Notes under the pieces: generated by a model
Database searches by the model: none
The model's input: the letters and a program-made list of their open reading frames with translations, nothing else
Told to the model about the DNA's origin: nothing
Shown: piece by piece, positions 1 through 8,419 of the stretch
Layout: every line of letters begins with the position of its first letter
Numbering within the stretch: the first letter of the stretch is position 1
Program-made: the position numbers and the translations under genes
DNA from: Pantoea sp. Ap-967
GTDB lineage: Bacteria; Pseudomonadota; Gammaproteobacteria; Pseudomonadales; Pseudomonadaceae
Assembly (NCBI RefSeq): GCF_011752565.1
Contig: NZ_VWXK01000014.1
Span: forward strand, 62,001 to 126,000
DNA length: 64,000 nt
Direction: 5' to 3'

Positions 1-1640
1 TGGTCATCATCCTCGCCGTGGGCATGGTCGCCGGTGTCGATGGTGGCGGCATCATCTTCAACAACTACCCCACCGCCTACCTGGTGGGCAACCTGGCACT
101 GGCGGTCATCCTGCTCGACGGCGGCCTGCGCACACGGGTGGCAAGTTTCCGCGTGGCCCTGTGGCCGGCCCTGTCGCTGGCCACGGTGGGGGTGATGATC
201 ACCACCGCGCTGACCGGCCTGGTGGCCGCCTGGCTGTTCAACCTGAGCCTGATCCAGGGCCTGCTGATCGGCGCCATCGTCGGCTCCACCGACGCAGCGG
301 CCGTGTTCTCGCTGCTGGGCGGCAAGGGCCTGAACGAGCGGGTAACCGCCACCCTGGAAATCGAGTCGGGCAGCAACGACCCGATGGCCGTGTTCCTCAC
401 CGTCACCCTGATCGACATGATCGCCAGCGGCCAGACCGGCCTGCACTGGAGCCTGCTCACCCACCTGGTCCGCGAGTTCGGCATCGGCAGCCTGCTGGGC
501 CTGGGTGGCGGCTGGCTGATGCTGCAACTGGTCAACCGCATCAACCTGGCCGGTGGCCTGTACCCGATCCTGGTGGTGGCCGGCGGCCTGGTGGTGTTCT
601 CGCTGACCAACGCCCTGCACGGCAGCGGCTTCCTCGCCGTGTACCTGTGCGGCCTGGTGCTGGGCAACAAGCCGATCCGCAGCCGCCACGGCATCCTGCA
701 CATGCTCGACGGCATGGCCTGGCTGGCCCAGATCGGCATGTTCCTGGTGCTGGGGCTGCTGGTCACGCCCCACGACCTGCTGCCCATCGCCCTGCCGGCG
801 CTGGGCCTGGCCCTGTGGATGATCCTGGTGGCACGGCCGCTGTCGGTGGTGGCCGCCTTGCTGCCGTTCAAGGCCTTCCATGGCCGCGAGAAGGGCTTCA
901 TTTCCTGGGTTGGCCTGCGCGGGGCGGTGCCGATCATCCTCGCGGTGTTCCCGCTGATGGCCGGGCTGCCCGACGCCCAGCTGTTCTTCAACCTGGCGTT
1001 CTTCATCGTGCTGGTGTCGCTGCTGGTGCAGGGCACCAGCCTGCCGTGGATGGCCAAGCTGCTGAAAGTGACCGTGCCGCCGGACCCGGCGCCGATTTCC
1101 CGCTCTGCGCTTGAGGTGCACATCACCAGCGAGTGGGAGCTGTTCGTCTACCGCCTGGGCGCGGAAAAGTGGTGCATCGGCGCCGCCCTGCGCGAACTGA
1201 AGATGCCCGAAGGCACGCGCATCGCCGCGCTGTTTCGCGGTGAGCAACTGCTGCACCCCTCCGGCAGTACCGTGCTGGAAGTGGGCGACATGCTCTGCGT
1301 GATCGGCCATGAACACAACCTGCCGGCCCTGGGCAAACTGTTCAGCCAGGCGCCGCAACGTGGCCTGGACCTGCGCTTCTTCGGCGACTTCGTGCTCGAA
1401 GGCGATGCCGAGCTGGGCGCGGTGGCAGCACTTTATGGCCTGAAACTCGATGGTCTGGACGCGAAAATGCCGCTGGCGCAGTTCATCCGACAAAAGGTCG
1501 GAGGCGCTCCAGTAGTAGGTGACCAGGTCGAATGGCATGGCACGATCTGGACCGTGGCGACCATGGACGGGAACAAGATCCAGAAAGTGGGCGTCAGATT
1601 CCCCGAAGGAACGCGACCCGGACCAGGATTGTTCCTCTAA
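1..1640 (+). CDS. cvrA: K+/H+ antiporter, CvrA/NhaP2 type (5' end outside window)
   Basis: Inner-membrane cation/proton antiporter of the CPA1 family, expected to exchange K+ (or Na+) for H+. The reading frame is open from the first bases, so the start and roughly the first 40 residues lie upstream. About ten hydrophobic segments fill the first 360 visible codons, including the family's conserved 'GSTDAAAVFSLL' and 'ESGSNDPMAVFLT' stretches with the transport Asp residues. A cytoplasmic tail follows, with a TrkA-C (RCK_C) domain ('EWELFVYRLGAEKWCIGAAL') and a CorC/HlyC-type C-terminal domain. This domain order is that of CvrA/NhaP2. It ends 34 nt before the mechanosensitive channel gene, so the two may be cotranscribed. 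K+ versus Na+ preference cannot be read from the sequence. Confidence 0.9.
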   Translation, partial: VIILAVGMVAGVDGGGIIFNNYPTAYLVGNLALAVILLDGGLRTRVASFRVALWPALSLATVGVMITTALTGLVAAWLFNLSLIQGLLIGAIVGSTDAAAVFSLLGGKGLNERVTATLEIESGSNDPMAVFLTVTLIDMIASGQTGLHWSLLTHLVREFGIGSLLGLGGGWLMLQLVNRINLAGGLYPILVVAGGLVVFSLTNALHGSGFLAVYLCGLVLGNKPIRSRHGILHMLDGMAWLAQIGMFLVLGLLVTPHDLLPIALPALGLALWMILVARPLSVVAALLPFKAFHGREKGFISWVGLRGAVPIILAVFPLMAGLPDAQLFFNLAFFIVLVSLLVQGTSLPWMAKLLKVTVPPDPAPISRSALEVHITSEWELFVYRLGAEKWCIGAALRELKMPEGTRIAALFRGEQLLHPSGSTVLEVGDMLCVIGHEHNLPALGKLFSQAPQRGLDLRFFGDFVLEGDAELGAVAALYGLKLDGLDAKMPLAQFIRQKVGGAPVVGDQVEWHGTIWTVATMDGNKIQKVGVRFPEGTRPGPGLFL

Positions 1641-1674
1641 ACTGCGTTTTCGCCCGATCCTAAGTAGTCTGCCT

Positions 1675-4600
1675 ATGTCCCTGCGCGTGCACCTTCGCGC
1701 AGCCCTGCTCGGGCTGTGCCTGTCCCTCTCTTTTGCCGCCACCGCGGCAGAAGCCCCGACCACCGCCAGCATCCAGAACAGCCTCGACAAGATCGCCGAG
1801 CGCAAGCTGCCCGAAGCCGACCAGAAGGCCCTGCAGCAGGTGCTTGAACAGACCTTGGCGCTGCTGGCCAGCAAGGATGACAGCGACAGCAAGCTGGCCG
1901 CGCTCAAGCAGCAACTGGCCAGCGCCCCCAAGGAAACCACCGACAGCCAGAAGGAACTGGCCAAGCTCAAGGACAGCAAGCCGCAACCGGTGGCCCAGCG
2001 CTATGCCAACCTCACCGTGCCGCAGCTGGAGCAATTGCTCAGCGAGCGCAACACCTTGCAGGGTGAGCTGCAGAAGGCGTTGTCCGAAGCCAACAGCCTG
2101 ATCATCAATTCCCAGACCCGCCCCGAGCGCGCCCAGGCCGAGATCAGCAGCAACCAGACCCGCACCCAGCAGATCAACAACATCCTCAAGAGCGGCAAGG
2201 ACGGCGGCAAGCCCGTCAACGCCGACCAGCGCAACCAGCTCAATGCCGAACTGGCCTCGCTCAATGCCCTGACCCTGCTGCGCCGCCAGGAACTGGCCGG
2301 CAACGGCCTGCTGCAGGACCTGGGCAATGCCCGCCACGACTTGCTGATCGAACGCGCCGCACGCCTGGAGCAGGAAATCCAGGACCTGCAGACGCTGATC
2401 AACGAAAAGCGCCTGGCCCAGTCCCAGCAAACCGTTACCCAGCAGTCGATCGAGGCGCAGAAAGCCGGCGGCAGCACCTTGCTGGCCAGCGAGAGCGCGG
2501 CCAACCTCAAGCTGTCGGACTACCTGCTCAAGAGCACCGACCGCCTCAACGAACTGACCCAGCAGAACCTGCGCACCAAGCAGCAGCTCGACAGCCTGAC
2601 CCAGGCCGACCAGGCGCTGGACGAGCAGATCAGCGTGCTCAAGGGCAGCCTGCTGTTGTCCAAGATCCTCTACAAGCAGAAGCAGGCCCTGCCGCACTTG
2701 CGCGTGGACCGCGACCTGGCCGACCAGATCGCCGACATCCGCCTGTACCAGTTCGAGGTCAACCAACAGCGCGAGCAGATGAGCAACCCGGTGACCTATG
2801 TCGACAAGCTGCTGGCCAGCCAGCCGCAGGAAGACGTCACCCCGCCCCTGCGCAAGGCCCTGCTGGAAGTGGCGATCACCCGCAGCGACCTGTTGGAACG
2901 GCTTAACCGCGAGCTGTCGGCGCTGCTCAACGAATCGATCACCCTGCAGCTCAACCAGAAGCAATTGCTCGGCACCGCCCAAGGCCTGCGCACCACCCTC
3001 GACGAGCAGATGTTCTGGATTCCCAGCAACAAGCCACTGGACTGGGACTGGCTGCGCTACGTGCCGGAGCGCTTCGCCGACCAGGTCGCCAGCCTGCCCT
3101 GGGGCTCGGGCATTTCGGAACTGGCCGATGGCCTGATCCAGCGCCCGCTGCTGTTCCTGCCGCTGCTGCTGGTGATCGGCGGCCTGCTGTGGCGGCGCAA
3201 GTACCTGTACCAGCGCCTGGGCAAGGTACACCAGGACATCGGCCACTTCCGCCGCGACAGCCAGTGGCACACGCCCCAGGCGATCCTTATCAACATCCTC
3301 CTGGCAATGCCGGTGAGCCTGGGCCTGGCCCTGTGCAGCTACGCCCTGCAGATCGACGCCCGCGGGCAGAACGCCAACCTTGGCGCGGCCCTGTGGCAAC
3401 TGGCCCAGGCCTGGCTGGTGTTCTACACCGCCTACCGCATCCTCGCCCCGGGCGGCGTGGCGGAAATTCACTTCCGCTGGCACAAGCCGCAGGTCGAATT
3501 CCTGCGCGGCTGGGTGCGCCGCCTGGGCACCGTGGTGCTGTTCCTGGTGGGCGTGGTGGCGGTGGCCGAGCACCAGCCTTCGGCGTTGGCCGACGACGTG
3601 CTCGGCATTGGCGTGGTGCTGGCCTGCTACGCACTGATGGCCTGGCTGCTCAGCCGCCTGCTGCTCAGCAGCCCGGCGCACCGCGACACTTCGCTGTTTC
3701 GCAAGGCAGTGGGGGTAGCCTTCACCGCCCTGCCCATCGCCCTGTTCGTGGCGGTGTGCTTCGGCTACTACTACACCGCGCTGAAACTCACCGACCGGCT
3801 GATCTACACCCTGTACCTGCTGATGTTCTGGCTGGTGATCGAGGCTGCGTTCGTTCGCGGCCTGTCGGTGGCGGCGCGGCGCCTGGCCTACCAGCGGGCG
3901 CTGAGCAAGCGTGCGGCGGCCAAGGAAGGGCTCGATGGCGAAGTGGTCACCGAAGAGCCGACCCTGGACATCGAGCAGGTCAACCAGCAGTCGCTGCGCC
4001 TGATCCGCCTGGCCCTGCTCGGCGGGTTCATCGCTGGCCTGTACTGGGTCTGGTCGGACCTGATCTCGGTATTCGCCTACCTCAACAACTTCACCCTGTA
4101 CGAATACACCAGCGGCACCGGGGCTGCCGCCAGCATGGTGCCGATCAGCCTTGGCGACCTGCTTGGCGCGCTGGTGATCGTCGGCATCACCTTCGCCTTG
4201 GCCGGCAACTTGCCGGGCCTGCTGGAGGTGCTGGTGCTGTCGCGCCTGAACCTGGCCCAGGGCAGCGCCTACGCCACCACCACCCTGCTGTCGTACACCA
4301 TCGTCGGGGTGGGCATCGTCAGCACCTTGTCCACCCTCGGGGTGAGCTGGGACAAACTGCAGTGGCTGGTGGCCGCGCTGTCGGTGGGCCTGGGCTTCGG
4401 CATGCAGGAGATCTTCGCCAACTTCATCTCCGGCATCATGATCCTGTTCGAGCGCCCGGTGCGCATCGGCGACACCATCACCATCGGCAACCTGTCGGGC
4501 ACGGTGAGCAAGATCCGCATCCGCGCCACCACCATCACCGACTTCGACCGCAAGGACATCATCGTCCCCAACAAGACCTTCATCACCGGCCAACTGATCA

Positions 4601-4983
4601 ACTGGTCGCTGACCGACACGGTTACCCGAGTGACGCTGAAGCTGGGCATCGACTACGGCTCGGACCTGGACCTGGTGCGCGAGCTGCTGCTCAAGGGCGC
4701 CCACGAGAACCCGCGGGTGCTCAAGGACCCGGAGCCGATCGTGTACTTCCTGAACTTTGGCGAAAGCTCGCTGGACCATGAGCTGCGCATGCACGTGCGC
4801 GACCTGGGCGACCGCAACCCGACCCTGGATGAGCTCAACCGCTACATCAACCGCGAGTTCAAGGCGCACAACATCAAGATTTCGGTGCGCCAGGTGGAGG
4901 TGTTCCTGATGGACACCAAGGCTGGCAAGCAGCAGTTGGTTGCGATGGAACAGCCGAAATCGGATGGCACTGCTTCGGCCTGA
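1675..4983 (+). CDS. Large mechanosensitive channel, MscK/MscM (KefA/YjeP) type
   Basis: Predicted 1102-residue inner-membrane channel that opens on membrane tension to release solutes during hypo-osmotic shock. The ATG at 1675 is chosen because a clear signal peptide follows (MSLRVHLRAALLGLCLSLSF, cleavage near AAEA). A long Gln/Leu-rich coiled-coil periplasmic domain spans about residues 30–480, then about eleven transmembrane segments, then an MscS-type pore and beta domain near residues 900–1060 with 'GLGFGMQEIFANFISG' and 'FERPVRIGDTITI'. Length and layout match MscK (1120 aa) and MscM (1107 aa) of E. coli; which of the two is the orthologue is not settled. The upstream antiporter suggests a small ion-homeostasis group. 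Confidence 0.9.
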   Translation: MSLRVHLRAALLGLCLSLSFAATAAEAPTTASIQNSLDKIAERKLPEADQKALQQVLEQTLALLASKDDSDSKLAALKQQLASAPKETTDSQKELAKLKDSKPQPVAQRYANLTVPQLEQLLSERNTLQGELQKALSEANSLIINSQTRPERAQAEISSNQTRTQQINNILKSGKDGGKPVNADQRNQLNAELASLNALTLLRRQELAGNGLLQDLGNARHDLLIERAARLEQEIQDLQTLINEKRLAQSQQTVTQQSIEAQKAGGSTLLASESAANLKLSDYLLKSTDRLNELTQQNLRTKQQLDSLTQADQALDEQISVLKGSLLLSKILYKQKQALPHLRVDRDLADQIADIRLYQFEVNQQREQMSNPVTYVDKLLASQPQEDVTPPLRKALLEVAITRSDLLERLNRELSALLNESITLQLNQKQLLGTAQGLRTTLDEQMFWIPSNKPLDWDWLRYVPERFADQVASLPWGSGISELADGLIQRPLLFLPLLLVIGGLLWRRKYLYQRLGKVHQDIGHFRRDSQWHTPQAILINILLAMPVSLGLALCSYALQIDARGQNANLGAALWQLAQAWLVFYTAYRILAPGGVAEIHFRWHKPQVEFLRGWVRRLGTVVLFLVGVVAVAEHQPSALADDVLGIGVVLACYALMAWLLSRLLLSSPAHRDTSLFRKAVGVAFTALPIALFVAVCFGYYYTALKLTDRLIYTLYLLMFWLVIEAAFVRGLSVAARRLAYQRALSKRAAAKEGLDGEVVTEEPTLDIEQVNQQSLRLIRLALLGGFIAGLYWVWSDLISVFAYLNNFTLYEYTSGTGAAASMVPISLGDLLGALVIVGITFALAGNLPGLLEVLVLSRLNLAQGSAYATTTLLSYTIVGVGIVSTLSTLGVSWDKLQWLVAALSVGLGFGMQEIFANFISGIMILFERPVRIGDTITIGNLSGTVSKIRIRATTITDFDRKDIIVPNKTFITGQLINWSLTDTVTRVTLKLGIDYGSDLDLVRELLLKGAHENPRVLKDPEPIVYFLNFGESSLDHELRMHVRDLGDRNPTLDELNRYINREFKAHNIKISVRQVEVFLMDTKAGKQQLVAMEQPKSDGTASA

Positions 4984-5036
4984 ACGGGCTCGAATACTTT
5001 ATTCTGTGCAGAATCATTGCGAGGGCTTCGCCCTCG

Positions 5037-5118
5037 TTCGCGGGGCAAGCCCGCTCCTACAGGGACCGTGCCTTTCCTGGCACCACCAATTCCTGTAGGA
5101 GCGGGCTTGCCCCGCGAA
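5037..5118. repeat. REP inverted pair (GGGCTTGCCC subtype)
   Basis: Two 27-nt arms, 5037–5063 and 5092–5118, are perfect reverse complements around a 28-nt spacer. The core is GTAGGAGCGGGCTTGCCCCG. A further small hairpin (GCGAGGGCTTCGCCCTCG) sits just upstream near 5019–5036. Typical intergenic REP/BIME material of P. putida; it could also act as a 3' stabiliser or weak terminator for the channel gene. Confidence 0.9.
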
Positions 5119-5164
5119 GGGCCGCTACGCGGCCCCTTGCCACCGATACCCAGGAGCCGGCCCC

Positions 5165-6625
5165 GTGAAAGCCCTCGACCAACTCACCTTCGACAACCGC
5201 TTCGCCCGCCTGGGCGATGCGTTCTCCACCCAGGTCCTGCCCGAGCCCATCGCCGACCCGCGCCTGGTGGTGGCGAGCGAGGCGGCCATGGCCCTGCTCG
5301 ACCTCGACCCCGCCCAGGCCGAACAGCCACTGTTCGCCGAGCTGTTCAGCGGCCACAAGCTGTGGGAAGAAGCCGACCCACGGGCGATGGTGTACTCCGG
5401 CCATCAGTTCGGCTCCTACAACCCACGCCTGGGCGATGGCCGCGGCCTGCTGCTGGCCGAAGTGCTCAACGACCGGGGCGAACACTGGGACCTGCACCTC
5501 AAGGGCGCCGGCCAAACACCCTATTCGCGCATGGGCGATGGCCGCGCCGTGCTGCGCTCGTCGATCCGTGAATTCCTGGCCTCCGAGGCCCTGCATGCCC
5601 TGGGCATTCCCAGCAGCCGGGCCCTGTGCGTGGTCGGTTCAAGCACCCCGGTGTGGCGTGAAACCCGTGAAAGCGCCGCGATGCTCACCCGCCTGGCGCA
5701 GAGCCACGTGCGCTTTGGCCACTTCGAATACTTCTACTACACCCAGCAGCCCGAGCAGCAGCGGGTGTTGATCGACCATGTGCTGGACCAGCACTACCCC
5801 GAATGCCGCGACGCCGAACAGCCGTACCTGGCCATGTTCCGCACCATCGTCGAGCGCAACGCCGAGCTGATCGCCCGCTGGCAGGCCTACGGCTTCTGCC
5901 ACGGCGTGATGAACACCGACAACATGTCGATCCTCGGCATCACCTTCGACTTCGGCCCGTTCGCCTTCCTCGACGACTTCGACGCCAACTTCATCTGCAA
6001 CCATTCCGATGACCGTGGCCGCTACAGCTACGCCAACCAGGTGCCGATCGCCCATTGGAACCTCAGCGCCCTGGCCCAGGCCCTGACCACAGTCATCGAG
6101 GTGGAGCCGCTGAAGGAAGCGCTGGGCCTGTTCCTGCCGCTGTACCAGGCGCACTACCTCGACCTGATGCGCCGGCGCCTGGGCCTGACCACGGCACAAG
6201 ACGAGGACATGGCGCTAGTCGAACAGCTGCTGCAGCGCATGCAGAGCGGTGGCGTGGACTACAACCTGTTCTTCCGCAAGCTTGGCGACAAGCCGGTTGC
6301 CGAGGCCCTGCAAAGCGTGCGCGACGACTTCGTCGACCTGGCCGGCTTCGATGCCTGGGCGGCGGATTACCAGGCCCGCTGCGAGCGTGAAGCCGGCAAT
6401 GGCGAAGGCCGCCGCCAGCGGATGCATGCGGTGAACCCGCTGTATGTGCTGCGCAATTACCTGGCGCAGAAGGCCATCGAAGCGGCCGAGGCGGGGGATT
6501 ACAGTGAAGTGCGGCGGCTGCACCAGGTGCTGAGCAAGCCGTTCGAGGAGCAGCCAGGGATGCAAGGCTATGCCGAGCGGCCGCCGGAGTGGGGCAAACA
6601 CCTGGAAATCAGCTGTTCTTCATAA
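5165..6625 (+). CDS. selO: Protein adenylyltransferase SelO (YdiU/UPF0061)
   Basis: 486-residue SelO pseudokinase, which transfers AMP from ATP to Ser/Thr/Tyr of target proteins and is linked in bacteria to redox and stress responses. Family hallmarks are visible: 'GHQFGSYNPRLGDGRGLLLA', 'LKGAGQTPYSRMGDGRAV' and the active-site stretch 'HGVMNTDNMSILGITFDFGP'. The length is that of the short bacterial form, which lacks selenocysteine. The start is GTG at 5165, supported by AGGAG at 5152–5156 with 8-nt spacing. It lies 16 nt upstream of a thioredoxin gene, a fitting partner given the redox link of SelO. Confidence 0.93.
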   Translation: MKALDQLTFDNRFARLGDAFSTQVLPEPIADPRLVVASEAAMALLDLDPAQAEQPLFAELFSGHKLWEEADPRAMVYSGHQFGSYNPRLGDGRGLLLAEVLNDRGEHWDLHLKGAGQTPYSRMGDGRAVLRSSIREFLASEALHALGIPSSRALCVVGSSTPVWRETRESAAMLTRLAQSHVRFGHFEYFYYTQQPEQQRVLIDHVLDQHYPECRDAEQPYLAMFRTIVERNAELIARWQAYGFCHGVMNTDNMSILGITFDFGPFAFLDDFDANFICNHSDDRGRYSYANQVPIAHWNLSALAQALTTVIEVEPLKEALGLFLPLYQAHYLDLMRRRLGLTTAQDEDMALVEQLLQRMQSGGVDYNLFFRKLGDKPVAEALQSVRDDFVDLAGFDAWAADYQARCEREAGNGEGRRQRMHAVNPLYVLRNYLAQKAIEAAEAGDYSEVRRLHQVLSKPFEEQPGMQGYAERPPEWGKHLEISCSS

Positions 6626-6641
6626 TCATCAAGGAACCGAC

Positions 6642-7076
6642 ATGTCCGACCCACTGGTAATCCCCTGCCCCCACTGCAACGGCCTTAACCGTTTGCCTGC
6701 TGCCCGCCTGGGCGATGCGCCGAAATGCGGCCGCTGCAAACAGAGCGTGGTGTTGAGCACCCCGTTCGAACTCACCGAGGCCAGCTACCCCAGCCAGGTC
6801 AAGGGCGACTTGCCGCTGCTGGTCGATGTCTGGGCCGATTGGTGTGGCCCGTGCAAGTCCTTCGCCCCCACCTTCGAGCAGGCCGCCCGCCAGCTCAGCG
6901 GCCGCTGCCGCCTGGCCAAGCTCGACAGCGAAGCCAACCGCAACCTCGCAGGCCAACTCGGTATCCGCTCGATCCCCAGCTTGATCCTGTTCAAGAATGG
7001 TCGCGAAGTCAGCCGCCAGGCTGGGGCGTTTCCCCTGCAGTCGTTGCTGGAGTGGTTGCGTAGTCAGGGGGTTTAG
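6642..7076 (+). CDS. trxC: Thioredoxin 2 (zinc-containing thioredoxin)
   Basis: 144-residue cytoplasmic disulfide reductase. An N-terminal zinc ribbon has Cys9, Cys12, Cys29 and Cys32 (CPHC and CGRC), followed by a thioredoxin fold with active site WCGPC (Cys68/Cys71) and the cis-Pro motif 'SIPSLILF'. Zinc ribbon plus thioredoxin is the TrxC arrangement. The ATG at 6642 follows an AAGGA box. It lies 16 nt after selO and is probably in the same operon. Confidence 0.93.
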   Translation: MSDPLVIPCPHCNGLNRLPAARLGDAPKCGRCKQSVVLSTPFELTEASYPSQVKGDLPLLVDVWADWCGPCKSFAPTFEQAARQLSGRCRLAKLDSEANRNLAGQLGIRSIPSLILFKNGREVSRQAGAFPLQSLLEWLRSQGV

Positions 7077-7100
7077 GGGCGTACGCCTTGAGGGATTTGG

Positions 7101-7309
7101 CGCCTGCGAGATCGAGCGCCGCCCGCGCGGCGCTTCGCGAGCTGCGCTCGCTCCTACGTTTGTTTCGGGCCAGTTACGCCTGTGCCATCGCGCGCGAACG
7201 CCTTGTTCGTTCACCTCGGTATCGTGGCATGAACACCGGCCCGCAACAAACGTAGGAGCGAGCGCAGCTCGCGATGCGCCGCGCGGGCGGCGCTCGATCT
7301 CACAGGCGC
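7101..7309. repeat. Long REPIN-like inverted repeat (GAGCGCAGCTC subtype)
   Basis: Arms at 7101–7164 and 7245–7309 are near-perfect reverse complements over about 64 nt, with only two or three mismatches, around an 80-nt spacer. The core of each arm is GTAGGAGCGAGCGCAGCTCG, extended by a second GC-rich palindrome (GCGCCGCCCGCGCGGCGC). The spacer itself ends in CGGGCC and GGCCCG. It fills the gap between the convergent trxC and parA genes and probably also ends transcription from both sides. No coding signal is seen in 7077–7328. Confidence 0.85.
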
Positions 7310-7328
7310 TGAAGCTGCCGAGCCAAAC

Positions 7329-8102
7329 TCACCCATTCTCCTCAAGCAACGAATGCAACTCGACAAACTGCTGAGTCAGCTTGTGCCGCGGCTCCAAGTG
7401 AATCAGCGGCAAGCTGGCATGGTGCGATTCACGCATCTTCACCGAGCTCCCCAGGTACACCGGCAGCACCGGCAGGCCCTCCGCCAGCAACTCATCGAGC
7501 ATCTGCTGCGGCAGGCTGGCGCGGGACTGGAACTGGTTGACCACGATGCCCTCGACCTGCAGGTCTTCATTGTGGTCGTCCTTCAACTCCTCGATTTCCG
7601 CCAGCAAACCGTACAGCGCCTGGCGCGAGAAGCTGTCGCAGTCGAAGGGGATCAGCACGCGGTCGGCAGCGATCAGCGCGGAAACGGCATAGAAGTTCAG
7701 GGCCGGCGGCGTGTCGATGTAGATCCGGTCGTAGTCCTCGTCCAACTCGTCCAGCAGCTTTCGCAGCTTGTTGATCTTGTGCTTGGCCTCAAGCTTGGGC
7801 TGCAGGTCAGCCAGCTCCGAGGTGGCAGTAACCACGTGCAGGTTGTCGAACGGGGTTTCGTAGATATCCACCTTGTTCTTCTTGCTGAACGGGCCGGTGG
7901 ACAGGCTCTGCTTGAAGAAATCGGCGATGCCCATGGGGATGTCGTCGCCGGTCAGGCCCGTCAGGTACTGAGTCGAGTTGGCCTGGGCATCCAGGTCGAT
8001 CAGCAGGGTCCGGTAGCCTTCGTTGGCGCTGACTGCCGCCAGGTTGCAAGCGATGCTCGACTTGCCCACGCCACCTTTCTGATTGAACACCACGCGCCGC
8101 AT
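7329..8102 (-). CDS. ParA-family ATPase, orphan
   Basis: 257-residue deviant-Walker ATPase. Residues 9–16 read KGGVGKSS (signature lysine K9), followed by 'LLIDLDAQANST' and 'DRIYIDTPPALNFYAV', so the ParA/MinD fold looks complete. Such proteins bind DNA or membrane in the ATP form and position cargo. The start is set at 8102 because GGAGGT lies 6 nt upstream and the protein then begins MRRVVFNQKGG; an upstream ATG would add about 20 poorly supported residues. No parB or parS-like gene is beside it, so its cargo is unknown. It is transcribed away from the APE cluster. Confidence 0.85.
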   Translation of the reverse strand: MRRVVFNQKGGVGKSSIACNLAAVSANEGYRTLLIDLDAQANSTQYLTGLTGDDIPMGIADFFKQSLSTGPFSKKNKVDIYETPFDNLHVVTATSELADLQPKLEAKHKINKLRKLLDELDEDYDRIYIDTPPALNFYAVSALIAADRVLIPFDCDSFSRQALYGLLAEIEELKDDHNEDLQVEGIVVNQFQSRASLPQQMLDELLAEGLPVLPVYLGSSVKMRESHHASLPLIHLEPRHKLTQQFVELHSLLEENG

Positions 8103-8192
8103 GATTGACCTCCGTGTATCAACGAATGCCCGAGTATGTGGCGCGGCGGCAGCATTGGCCAGCATTCTTCACTCAAGATCGCGCCGGCCTGA

Positions 8193-8221
8193 CCGACAAC
8201 CTTGCCCTGACCGGTTGTCGG
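8193..8221. promoter_or_regulatory. Perfect 9-bp inverted repeat, candidate operator
   Basis: CCGACAACC (8193–8201) and GGTTGTCGG (8213–8221) form a perfect inverted repeat with an 11-nt spacer, in the gap between divergent parA and the APE operon. No U-tract follows on either strand, so it is not a classical terminator. Its position, about 70 nt upstream of the predicted apeC promoter and 90 nt upstream of parA, suits a regulator-binding site. The binding protein is unknown. Confidence 0.45.
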
Positions 8222-8291
8222 AAAATGCGTACATCGTCTTAAGAGAATGCCATGTCGCCGTGAAGGTAATGTCTGATTGAAACAGTATGCA

Positions 8292-8320
8292 TTGATACAT
8301 GGGCGCGGCACCGGGATAAT
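8292..8320 (+). promoter_or_regulatory. Sigma70-type promoter of the aryl polyene operon
   Basis: TTGATA (8292–8297), a 17-nt spacer, and GATAAT (8315–8320): five of six matches in each hexamer with optimal spacing. Transcription would begin near 8327. It is the only good promoter seen ahead of the 21-gene run and points into it. The 8103–8291 stretch upstream holds otherwise only the inverted repeat at 8193–8221. Confidence 0.6.
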
Positions 8321-8332
8321 GCGCGCCACTCG

Positions 8333-8419
8333 ATGAATGCGCCAACCCTGTCAGCGTTACGCCGAGTCATTCCCTCGGCATGGAAGTCCCTCAGGGCGGG
8401 AAGTAAGAAAGCACCGTGA
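8333..8419 (+). CDS. Possible 28-codon leader ORF coupled to apeC
   Basis: ATG at 8333 opens a 28-codon frame (start MNAPTLSALRRV, Arg/Lys-rich) whose TGA (8417–8419) overlaps the GTG start of apeC (8416) as GTGA, the same style of overlap used between the cluster's other genes. The ATG is only about 6 nt after the predicted transcription start and has no Shine-Dalgarno sequence. apeC also lacks a well-placed one, so translational coupling would help it. It may be a chance frame; no homologue is recognised. Confidence 0.35.
   Translation: MNAPTLSALRRVIPSAWKSLRAGSKKAP

Noticed and set aside
1660..4869. Open frame of over 1000 codons antisense to the mechanosensitive channel gene
   Set aside because: Composition is Gln/His/Ala/Gly-rich low complexity with no domain; it is a GC-rich codon shadow of the well-supported plus-strand channel.
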